From: Meandrina meandrites
Taxonomy: Eukaryota; Cnidaria; Anthozoa; Scleractinia; Meandrinidae
Length of the DNA: 64,000 bases
NCBI GenBank assembly: GCA_963693305.1
Contig: OY855908.1
Span: 29,508,305-29,572,304, forward strand
Direction of reading: 5' to 3'
How positions within the stretch are numbered: the first letter of the stretch is position 1; each line of letters begins with the position of its first letter. Positions 55,555-62,175 of this stretch are shown piece by piece. The notes below the pieces were generated by a model. It made no database searches, was not told where the DNA came from, and saw nothing but the letters and a program-made list of their open reading frames with translations. The position numbers were made by a program, and so were the translations under genes.

Positions 55555-56927
55555 CGTTTCTTAATGTATTTTTCAACAAGAAAGGCAACCACAGCCAAAA
55601 TAATCAGCCAGGTGTGCTCAGCAAGAAAACCGATAGCTTGACCGGCGGCTTTGAAAAGAAAGCTCACAATTGAGCCAATAAGACCTGGCAGAATTGATGC
55701 AAGCTTTGAACCAATATCTTTCAGACCTTTTCCCAGCGCTTTACCGGTGGCTTTCAAAGCGTTTGTAATAGCTCCAACGACAGCACCAATTGTGACCCCG
55801 GCAGCAAGAACGATAGCTGTAATGGTCACACCATATTTTTTGAATATCTCCTTTACCCTCTCACGAAGTGGAAGCGCTCTTTCCCTTTCATCAATCTGCG
55901 TTCTTAAACGAGCAAGCTCCTCTTGTCTTTCCGCTACTCTTCCATCGGCAGCTTGTTTATCAGAAGGTGAGGCGTCTTCATTGTCGATAACTGCCTGATC
56001 TTCCTCATTTTGGCGCTGTAGTTCTGCTTCTTGTTCTTTCAGATCATCCAACGTTCTTGTGTCGTTGAGCCTCGCTTCCATTGTGTTTCTTTCGCTCTCT
56101 TTGGCGGCTATTTTTGCTCTAAGTTGGTCGACACTTTTTTGTGCTTTAGCTTTGGTTTTTGCTTGTTTCTCGAGAGCCGCCACCTCTTTTTTTGCGTTTT
56201 CAAAATCCTTTTGATAATTTTTTATCCGTTGCTGCTGCTCGCGCAATTCTGATTCATTTTCAACGTTTGACCCAAGTTGATCAATCTTGGCTTGGGTTCG
56301 CTCGATTCTTATTCTAAGATCTTGCGCTTCTTGGGTGGCTTTTTCTCTTTCAGAGGCGAGTTTTTCTGCATCTCTGAGTTCTTTTTCAGCTTCTCTTAAT
56401 CTCTGCCGGTTTTCTCTTATTTCATCATTGTCTTGAGCAATAATTTCTTCTGTCCGTGGTCCAAGATCTTGTTTGAAGGCATTCAAAAAGCTTTTCATGA
56501 AATCTGTATCATCGTCTTTAAGAATCTTGTACTCTCCCCCCTTCGACCCCACAGCGACAATTTTTCCCAAATTTTTCCCAGTGCCTCTTCTTATTTTTAT
56601 TTTTTCAAAGTTTGCACGTGAGAACTTTCCTTTAATCATGTCCACAGCTTTTTTCAATTTTTGCCTCAAAGCGCTTTCATTGTGGAGATCACTTATTGAG
56701 GGTGTTCTTTCTAACAAAGGTGTTTCATCGTAGGATATGTCTGGCAATCCGCTCTGTTCGTGCTGCATCATTTGCATTTCATGTTGTTCACCACCATGGT
56801 AGGGGGTGGAAACCGTGACAGGCTTAAATCGCCCGGTTGTGTTAACCTCTTGTTCATCATCGCTATGTTTGTCAAGTGTTTTGTCAAGTTCTGGTTGCTC
56901 CATACTAAATTCGCCACCTTCTGCCAT
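55551..56927 (-). CDS. Coiled-coil membrane protein of Polinton
   Basis: 458 residues starting MAEGGEFSMEQ. An acidic N-terminus is followed by a basic segment (about 95-130, ...KIKIRRGTGKNLGKIVAVG), a long charged coiled coil (about 165-350) and three hydrophobic stretches near the C-terminus (about 367-387, 412-435, 440-451), ending EKYIKKR. The layout suggests an extended rod anchored in, or acting on, a membrane. A fibre, scaffold or membrane-penetration role is possible but not shown. Start chosen at 56927 because GTAAATATAAAATCACG lies directly upstream. Divergent from the major capsid gene. Confidence 0.8.
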   Translation of the reverse strand: MAEGGEFSMEQPELDKTLDKHSDDEQEVNTTGRFKPVTVSTPYHGGEQHEMQMMQHEQSGLPDISYDETPLLERTPSISDLHNESALRQKLKKAVDMIKGKFSRANFEKIKIRRGTGKNLGKIVAVGSKGGEYKILKDDDTDFMKSFLNAFKQDLGPRTEEIIAQDNDEIRENRQRLREAEKELRDAEKLASEREKATQEAQDLRIRIERTQAKIDQLGSNVENESELREQQQRIKNYQKDFENAKKEVAALEKQAKTKAKAQKSVDQLRAKIAAKESERNTMEARLNDTRTLDDLKEQEAELQRQNEEDQAVIDNEDASPSDKQAADGRVAERQEELARLRTQIDERERALPLRERVKEIFKKYGVTITAIVLAAGVTIGAVVGAITNALKATGKALGKGLKDIGSKLASILPGLIGSIVSFLFKAAGQAIGFLAEHTWLIILAVVAFLVEKYIKKR

Positions 56928-56987
56928 CGCGTGATTTTATATTTACAATTGAAATTTTAATTGAACATTTTTATATTCTTTGTAATA
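56928..56987. promoter_or_regulatory. 60-bp divergent promoter between coiled-coil and capsid genes
   Basis: Minus side: TTGTAAATATAAAATCACG before the ATG, sharing TTGTAAATATAA with the start region of the gene at 53050. Plus side: TTTTTATATTCTTTGTAATA before the capsid ATG. Two back-to-back TATA-like promoters are inferred. Confidence 0.55.
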
Positions 56988-58247
56988 ATGGACGGTGTAC
57001 AAGAAAACCTTCGGCCAACACGTAGTGAAAAAACTCTTGGCGCGCTAAAAGCGGAGCGCGCGGTAAAACGCATCACTTTCGTGAAAACAGAAGCCAAACC
57101 GCAGGAAACGCTTTATGTTTCAGTGCCCAAGCTGAATGAAAACGAGGTCATTGTTCCTGGTTCACTTGCGCTGCGCTTCAACATCGATTTGAGCGGAGGT
57201 CATGCCAACAACTTTCTTGTCGACAATGTTGGACGGGCGCTAGTTGTAAAACTTGTTGTAAAGTACTCTGGCACAATCCTGCAGGACACAGTTGATTACG
57301 ACATTTACAAGATATTCGAGGATCTCTTCCTATCGCAGGAGGAGCGCGACAACATGTTGCAAGATGGAATCCAGGGTGAGGACCTCAACAAAATTCGCTC
57401 AAACGCGGGTGATAAGAAGACCTCAGGCGTCGCTGCAGAAATCAAACTGAACGGGATTTACGGAACCAAATACAGGATCCGCCTTGACCACCAGATTTTG
57501 AACGACCACGGGGCCTTTTATTCGCAGGCTCTATTCAACGATCTTGTGTTCGAACTGACACTTGCGCCAGCCTCTCAGGTTGTCAGAGGCTCCGATAAAA
57601 CAAAACTGGAATACAAGCTGACAAACATCCAGCTGGAGTACGAGATGATAAGAAGCAAAACACTGGCAGATGAAGCCCTCAGCGCGTACACAAATGGAAA
57701 AGAATTTGCGTATGACCACATCCAGCGTGACGAAGTGGTTACCTTTGTCAAAGCAACAGACACAAGTCTGAATCTCAAAGTTAACCCGCAGAGAAGGTCC
57801 CTCAAAGGCATCTTGCTACTGTTTGTCGAGCCCTATGTTGCTGGTGGAAGGCATTCAGAAACTTACTTTAACCCAGACCTAACGAAAATTAGTGTCACAG
57901 TGAACGGCTCGCCCAACAGGCTGTACAACAACGGACTTGAAGGAATTGATATTTGGGAGGAGGTCAAACGCTTCTTTCTAAAATCCAAAAACAAAACACA
58001 GCACATGAATGCAACAAAGTTTTATACAGATAACAAGTTCGGGGTTATGATCGATCTGCGTTCCATGGCTGATCACTCGATGCACGGAAGCGGCACGCGA
58101 CTTGTAAACACAAAGGATGGAGTACAGCTGGAGCTTGAGAGGAATGCAAGCGGCTCTGGCAATGACAAAGTTAGATGCCACATTTACGTAATCAGTGACG
58201 CGCAGATGAATATATTAGGAAGACAATTAGAATCTGTGCAGTACTAG
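56988..58247 (+). CDS. Putative major capsid protein (double jelly-roll, Polinton type)
   Basis: 419 residues starting MDGVQENLRPTRSEK; an in-frame ATG nine codons upstream lies within the promoter-like T-rich stretch, so I prefer 56988. The protein is beta-rich throughout, with alternating strands and loops (ALRFNIDLSGG, ALVVKLVVKYSG, LVFELTLAPAS, GILLLFVEPYVAGG, CHIYVISDAQMN) and no enzyme motif. It stands directly before the packaging ATPase, the usual capsid-ATPase neighbourhood in Polintons and adintoviruses. Assignment as the double jelly-roll shell protein is inference from fold-like pattern and context; structure prediction would decide. Expected to form the icosahedral shell. Confidence 0.65.
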   Translation: MDGVQENLRPTRSEKTLGALKAERAVKRITFVKTEAKPQETLYVSVPKLNENEVIVPGSLALRFNIDLSGGHANNFLVDNVGRALVVKLVVKYSGTILQDTVDYDIYKIFEDLFLSQEERDNMLQDGIQGEDLNKIRSNAGDKKTSGVAAEIKLNGIYGTKYRIRLDHQILNDHGAFYSQALFNDLVFELTLAPASQVVRGSDKTKLEYKLTNIQLEYEMIRSKTLADEALSAYTNGKEFAYDHIQRDEVVTFVKATDTSLNLKVNPQRRSLKGILLLFVEPYVAGGRHSETYFNPDLTKISVTVNGSPNRLYNNGLEGIDIWEEVKRFFLKSKNKTQHMNATKFYTDNKFGVMIDLRSMADHSMHGSGTRLVNTKDGVQLELERNASGSGNDKVRCHIYVISDAQMNILGRQLESVQY

Positions 58248-58371
58248 TGAAGGTACCCCCCACACCCCCTTGGGTGGCTGATGAATATTTTAGAAATGCA
58301 ATTAGATTCTGTACAGTACTAATAGAATAGCAACAAAGTTTCTTATATCGGGGTGTGGGGTTTACCCCACC
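58248..58371 (+). other. Spacer with duplicated capsid 3' end
   Basis: At 58280-58325 the spacer repeats the last 45 or so bases of the capsid gene (GATGAATATTTTAGAAATGC against GATGAATATATTAGGAAGAC; CTGTACAGTACTAATAGAA against CTGTGCAGTACTAGTGAA). The intervening bases hold ACCCCCCACACCCCCTTGGG. T-rich TTTCTTATATCGGGG and the palindrome at 58355-58370 lead to the ATPase start. Confidence 0.8.
58355..58370. repeat. 16-bp palindrome GTGGGGT-TT-ACCCCAC before ATPase start
   Basis: Perfect 7-bp arms ending one base before the ATG at 58372. A sister palindrome with AA centre and the same GGGGT leader is at 60342-60357. It could act in DNA or as an mRNA hairpin at the start codon. Confidence 0.85.
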
Positions 58372-58977
58372 ATGGATCCGAGAAAGATACCCTTTAACGC
58401 TCTGATTGTGGGGCCGACAAATTCAGGCAAATCGAAATATGTGGTTGACCAGATCTACGGCCCTTTCCGCGGCAAGTTCGACTACATTGTGCTTATCTGC
58501 CCAACATTCGCGCACAACAAGACCTACTACCGAATTGGTGAAAATGATCCAAGAATGTTTGTGATAATATGCAAGCAGCACGAGGTGGAAATTTTTTTGA
58601 AGATCGTGAGCTGGCTGTTTGAGGGCACCAACACGCTCATAATCCTAGATGACTGCGCAGCCTCCAAAGATGTGAAAGGGCGCACAGGCCAGCTGGTGAA
58701 TCTTGGCTTTTCCGCTCGGCATATCGGAATCAGCGTTTGGGTGCTGACCCAGAAGATAACCAGCATAACACCTTCCTTCCGTGAAAACGTGGCGGCTATC
58801 GTTTTATTTTACACTCCCTCAGCCAAAACTACGAAGGCAATCTTTGAAGATTACGCCGGCGAACTCTCCCACGATGAGTACAAAAATCTGATTTCAAAGC
58901 TGAAAGAGCGGAAGTTCTCTTATCTCGTGTTCTCGCTTCGCTACCCATATGGTATTCATTTTGAATTAAAAAAATAA
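58372..58977 (+). CDS. A32/FtsK-type DNA-packaging ATPase
   Basis: 201 residues. Walker A GPTNSGKS at 14-21; Walker B TLIILDD with D93 and D94; a following Q127 in WVLTQKI fits the sensor glutamine. The compact HerA/FtsK-superfamily ATPase of this length is typical of Polintons, virophages and vaccinia A32-like packaging motors, which pump genomic DNA into the capsid. The start codon directly follows the 16-bp palindrome. It lies 124 bp after the capsid gene and 19 bp before the next gene on the same strand. Confidence 0.9.
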   Translation: MDPRKIPFNALIVGPTNSGKSKYVVDQIYGPFRGKFDYIVLICPTFAHNKTYYRIGENDPRMFVIICKQHEVEIFLKIVSWLFEGTNTLIILDDCAASKDVKGRTGQLVNLGFSARHIGISVWVLTQKITSITPSFRENVAAIVLFYTPSAKTTKAIFEDYAGELSHDEYKNLISKLKERKFSYLVFSLRYPYGIHFELKK

Positions 58978-58996
58978 AAGTTGTTGTATATAGACA

Positions 58997-59575
58997 ATGG
59001 CTGAACAAGAGTTCGCAGATGTTATAAACCTACTGGAAGCTGAGCCGTCGAGCAGCCCGGCTGATAGTAGCCTTGTGCCTAGCAACTTAGTTGCTGCTCC
59101 TAACATTCCTGCCCTTCGTGAGCAGCTGGCCGTGCTTGTATCAGCAGGCAAATCCAAAGAGGCCATTGGAGTGCAGTTAACACATGAGCAGTTGAAACGC
59201 TTGACCGATAAAGAAGTTGAAAAGTACTACAAGAGATATGAAACCTTCGTTGGCAGCAAGACAACCGAAAGCATGGTTGACAACCTGCTTACGCTTGTGA
59301 CAAGAGGCCTGCAAATGGTTATTGAAATAGATGACGTTGATGCCATGAAAAAAGAACTAAAAGGAGACTTCATTATAAACAAAGAAATGACAGATTTTGT
59401 CGGCGGGCTCTCTTTGAAATATGGGAAATTTCTTGCTCCTATTTCTGCTGCCTTGATAACGGCGAAGCACATTAATTTTAATTCGCATTTGGAGAAAAAT
59501 GACAAAGCAAAATTAGAAGAAATTCCTGAGCATTCCTCACCAACTACTGAACATTTGCAGACAAATTCTGAATAA
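58997..59575 (+). CDS. Polinton protein of unknown function (192 residues)
   Basis: Starts MAEQEFADVINLLEAEPSS. Mostly helical and charged with no membrane segment, an N-terminal Ser/Pro-rich stretch and a Glu/Ser/Thr-rich tail (HSSPTTEHLQTNSE). No domain recognised. Start supported by GTTGTATATAGACA just upstream. The internal 59081-59095 AGCAACT-T-AGTTGCT palindrome encodes SNLVA. Its place in the run of virion genes suggests a structural or assembly role only by context. Confidence 0.75.
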   Translation: MAEQEFADVINLLEAEPSSSPADSSLVPSNLVAAPNIPALREQLAVLVSAGKSKEAIGVQLTHEQLKRLTDKEVEKYYKRYETFVGSKTTESMVDNLLTLVTRGLQMVIEIDDVDAMKKELKGDFIINKEMTDFVGGLSLKYGKFLAPISAALITAKHINFNSHLEKNDKAKLEEIPEHSSPTTEHLQTNSE

Positions 59576-59608
59576 TTGCTTAATAATTTTTTATTTGCTT
59601 AACATATA

Positions 59609-60127
59609 ATGTCAACCGAACAATCCGAGGCAAGTGAGACCACGCAACAAAGTTGCAATCCTCAGGTCGAAAGTTGCAATCCGCAGGTCGATATAACACA
59701 GCAAGCAACAACTCCAACTCCAACTGCAACTCCTCAGCGCGTAAAAAATCCCAAGCGTGTGGCTGCAGGCAAAATGGTTGCTGAAAAAACGCGGCTGGCC
59801 CGTGAACAACAGAAAAAAGCTGCAGCTGAGGCTGCTATCATAATCGCAAACAACAAGGCAAAGGCCACTGCCCCAGTTTCTGAGCCAGACCCGCCTACAG
59901 AATACGAAACACCAAAAAGTACCAAAGTTGATAATAGCAGTCTCAGCACCACCCAATGGATTGGTGTTATCAGCTTAGCCATTTCAATGATTGGGATTTA
60001 TTACAAACGCGAAGAGCTTAAGGTCGTATTTAGCAAAAAAAACACACCTGAGCCTATCAACAAAGTTGATGAGCCACAACCTGTTAGAGGTGTAAAACAA
60101 CCCAGAGGTCTAAAACTTTTGGATTGA
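59609..60127 (+). CDS. Single-pass membrane protein of Polinton (172 residues)
   Basis: Starts MSTEQSEASETTQQ. An N-terminal Thr/Pro/Gln-rich region holds a direct repeat SCNPQVESCNPQVD from a duplicated 18-bp sequence (about 59650-59690). A basic helical stretch follows (KNPKRVAAGKMVAEKTRLAR, about 47-66) and then one hydrophobic segment (WIGVISLAISMIGIYY, about 117-132). The C-terminal tail is basic and ends VKQPRGLKLLD. CATATA lies just before the ATG. Function unknown; the basic patch could contact DNA or acidic lipids. Confidence 0.75.
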   Translation: MSTEQSEASETTQQSCNPQVESCNPQVDITQQATTPTPTATPQRVKNPKRVAAGKMVAEKTRLAREQQKKAAAEAAIIIANNKAKATAPVSEPDPPTEYETPKSTKVDNSSLSTTQWIGVISLAISMIGIYYKREELKVVFSKKNTPEPINKVDEPQPVRGVKQPRGLKLLD

Positions 60128-60153
60128 ATATTTACGAATTAATATTATACCTC

Positions 60154-60171
60154 ATCAACTTTTTTGTTGAT
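60154..60171. repeat. 18-bp palindrome ATCAAC-TTTTTT-GTTGAT
   Basis: Intergenic, 10 bases before the ATG at 60182. One of several ATCAAC...GTTGAT inverted repeats in this part of the element. Confidence 0.85.
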
Positions 60172-60181
60172 ACAATATATC

Positions 60182-60376
60182 ATGAAGAAAGTTGATATTC
60201 CTCAAGTTCTTATCTCAACCGCAGCCATTTTTGGGATCGGACTGTTATGGTACGACTTCAATGTGAAGATTTTTCTTACAGTCCGCGATCTTATGAAGGC
60301 CACAATATTTGACCCGGACGTATCAACAAAGTTGATGGGGTGTGGGGTAAACCCCACTGAAGAGACAAATAATTAA
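60182..60376 (+). CDS. Small membrane protein of Polinton (64 residues)
   Basis: The start MKKVDIPQVLIS at 60182 is preceded by GATACAATATATC, and I prefer it to an ATG 18 bases upstream that lies in the palindrome. One hydrophobic segment (VLISTAAIFGIGLLWY, about 9-24). The C-terminal codons are made of two palindromes in a row (60322-60336 and 60342-60357), giving STKLMGCGVNPTEE, so that tail may be shaped by DNA-level constraint. Confidence 0.65.
   Translation: MKKVDIPQVLISTAAIFGIGLLWYDFNVKIFLTVRDLMKATIFDPDVSTKLMGCGVNPTEETNN
60322..60357. repeat. Adjacent palindromes ATCAACAAAGTTGAT and GTGGGGTAAACCCCAC
   Basis: Two perfect palindromes five bases apart within the 3' end of a coding frame. 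Each has a sister elsewhere in the element (60056, 61260; 58355). Confidence 0.9.
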
Positions 60377-60419
60377 TTTTGATTTAAACTTTTGTTGGTT
60401 TTTTTATACTTACATAATA

Positions 60420-60641
60420 ATGTCAGATAACAAGCTTGTTAAAACAATCACAGACGCGGCTACTATCACTGGTTTTGTCGCCTTCATCGGCTGGGTCGCA
60501 AAAAAGGTTGTGAAAGAGAATTTTACTTCTGACCCCAGCAGCAGTGCAATGAACTACGTGAAATTCACCGCCGCCATGGCAGGGAGCATTGCGCTCAAAC
60601 AGTACCTCGAGGACCAAAAAATCCTTCCCACCAGCATGTAA
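60420..60641 (+). CDS. Small membrane protein of Polinton (73 residues)
   Basis: Starts MSDNKLVKTITDAAT with TTTTTATACTTACATAATA upstream. Two weakly hydrophobic helices (about 14-28, ATITGFVAFIGWVAK, and about 47-60, VKFTAAMAGSIALK). The C-terminus is charged. Unknown function; likely a virion or host-membrane component by context. Confidence 0.65.
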   Translation: MSDNKLVKTITDAATITGFVAFIGWVAKKVVKENFTSDPSSSAMNYVKFTAAMAGSIALKQYLEDQKILPTSM

Positions 60642-60681
60642 ATTAATTATTTGAAAAAACTCTGCTCTAATATATATCAGA

Positions 60682-61107
60682 ATGGCAAGTATCGCGATTA
60701 TGGCTGGTGGAGCTATATTGAATGCTGCTGCTTTTATTGGCGGCAATTATCTTGCTAGGGCGCTTGGTGGAGGTGACAAAGCTGCACTTGATGAAAAAGT
60801 ACGACATGATAAAGCTCTCGAGGCATATCAAGCGGCTTACGCCAAATACTCTCGTGACCGTACCAAACTTCTCGACTGGATTGCAACTAACACACAAATC
60901 AAGGAGCAGGCCAAACAGAACTTTACAAACACTGACTACGCCTTCAAACTGTATAACCAGGTGCACCCTGATAAACAAATGATACCCCCCAAAGAGCCCA
61001 AGTTCTTAGATTTCTATCAACCAAGCCAGCAGCAGAAAAATGGTGAACTTATGTTCGTGGGTGCCGGGGCTCTTGCTCTGGGCTACGCTGCCTTTCGTTT
61101 CCTTTAG
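60682..61107 (+). CDS. Two-helix membrane protein of Polinton (141 residues)
   Basis: Starts MASIAIMAGGAILNAAAFIG, an N-terminal hydrophobic helix (about 3-26). A charged central region follows with a tyrosine-rich helix (LEAYQAAYAKYSRDRTKLLD, about 46-65), then a second hydrophobic helix at the C-terminus (LMFVGAGALALGYAAFRFL). CTCTAATATATATCAGA lies before the ATG. No enzyme motif. Both ends membrane-embedded suggests a hairpin topology or a small pore or scaffold protein; this is inference. Confidence 0.75.
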   Translation: MASIAIMAGGAILNAAAFIGGNYLARALGGGDKAALDEKVRHDKALEAYQAAYAKYSRDRTKLLDWIATNTQIKEQAKQNFTNTDYAFKLYNQVHPDKQMIPPKEPKFLDFYQPSQQQKNGELMFVGAGALALGYAAFRFL

Positions 61108-61116
61108 TGATGTATC

Positions 61117-61131
61117 AGCAACTGAGTTGCT
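61117..61131. repeat. 15-bp palindrome AGCAACT-G-AGTTGCT
   Basis: Intergenic, just after the stop at 61107. Sister of the coding palindrome at 59081-59095 with only the centre base changed. Confidence 0.85.
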
Positions 61132-61170
61132 ACCCCATGATTTTAAACTTTTTTAATTCCTTACTTATAG

Positions 61171-62175
61171 ATGGATGCCAAACTCGCAAAGATATACTAT
61201 AGCCCTGGGGGCTACTGGAAAGGTTTTGCTGCAATCAAAAAATTAGCCGAAGCTGCATCATCAACAAAGTTGATATCAGAAGAAACCGCAAAAAAGTGGC
61301 TGTTCAAGCAAGCACTCTGGCAGATATTCCTCCCAGCACCGAAGCGCATTCCTCGGCCGAAATTCGACGTTCCTACACCAAACAAAGTGCATCAGGCGGA
61401 TCTTCTTTTTTTGCCACATGACAAACTACCCCGCGGACGCAAAGTTTTCAAATATGCACTCACAGTTGTTGACGTGGCTAGCCGCTACAAAGAAGCTGAA
61501 CCCTTGACATCGAAAAACTCTGATGAAGTTGCCCTGGCTTTTAAGAGAATTTACAAACGCTCGCCTCTGAAATGGCCTGAACTGCTGCAGGTTGACCCCG
61601 GGTGCGAATTCATGGGCGCTGTTACAAAAGAAATGGAAAATCACAAAACATATATTCGGCGCGGGCGAGTTGACATTCACCGTGATCAGGCCATTGTTGA
61701 ACGTTTTAACCGCACCTTGGCTGAGCGCTTGTTCGGGCACCAGTACGCAGTTGAAATGCGTAGCAACGAGGGCCAGCGGTCTACGGCGTGGGTAAAAAGA
61801 CTTCCTGAAGTTGTAGCCGCTCTGAACAATGAAGTCACAAGCCTTATCGGCAAGAAACCTGTAGTTGCCATCAAAGAAAAAAATGTTTATGCAAAGCCAT
61901 CGACACCTTATTTGAGACCTGTTGGAGAAAGCGAAAAAAAGCTCCCCTCTATTGTGAATGTTAGGTATTTGTACCAACCTGGCGAGCTTGAAGGTGGTGT
62001 TAAAAGAGCCACTAATCCAATCTGGTCTTTGAAAGTTTACAACATTGTACGTTCTTTTAACAAACCGAATCAGCCCGTTCTCTACTATTTGCATGACGGG
62101 CCCAAGCGTGGCTTCGTGCGTGAAGAACTGCTTGTTGTGCCTCCAAACACACAATTACCCCCCGAGCGACTTTAA
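61171..62175 (+). CDS. Retrovirus-like (rve) integrase of Polinton
   Basis: 334 residues. DDE catalytic triad visible as D77 (HQADLLF), D142 (QVDPGCEF) and E177 (IVERFNRTL), with D142 to E177 spacing of 35 positions as in the rve superfamily. The C-terminal part (RATNPIWSLKVYNIVR..., about 265-330) resembles the chromodomain/SH3-like end of Polinton integrases. It would cut and join the element ends into host DNA, normally giving 6-bp target duplications. The ATG follows TTTTTTAATTCCTTACTTATAG. The palindrome at 61260-61274 lies in codons 30-35. The 3' end overlaps the opposing polymerase gene by 21 bases. No in-frame lesion was seen. Confidence 0.9.
   Translation: MDAKLAKIYYSPGGYWKGFAAIKKLAEAASSTKLISEETAKKWLFKQALWQIFLPAPKRIPRPKFDVPTPNKVHQADLLFLPHDKLPRGRKVFKYALTVVDVASRYKEAEPLTSKNSDEVALAFKRIYKRSPLKWPELLQVDPGCEFMGAVTKEMENHKTYIRRGRVDIHRDQAIVERFNRTLAERLFGHQYAVEMRSNEGQRSTAWVKRLPEVVAALNNEVTSLIGKKPVVAIKEKNVYAKPSTPYLRPVGESEKKLPSIVNVRYLYQPGELEGGVKRATNPIWSLKVYNIVRSFNKPNQPVLYYLHDGPKRGFVREELLVVPPNTQLPPERL

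Noticed and set aside
55651..55998. 115-codon plus-strand frame inside the coiled-coil gene
   Set aside because: Antisense of a real gene with strong coding character on the minus strand.
61426..62154. 242-codon minus-strand frame opposite the integrase
   Set aside because: The plus-strand frame has the full DDE integrase signature; the antisense frame has no domain and reflects codon bias.
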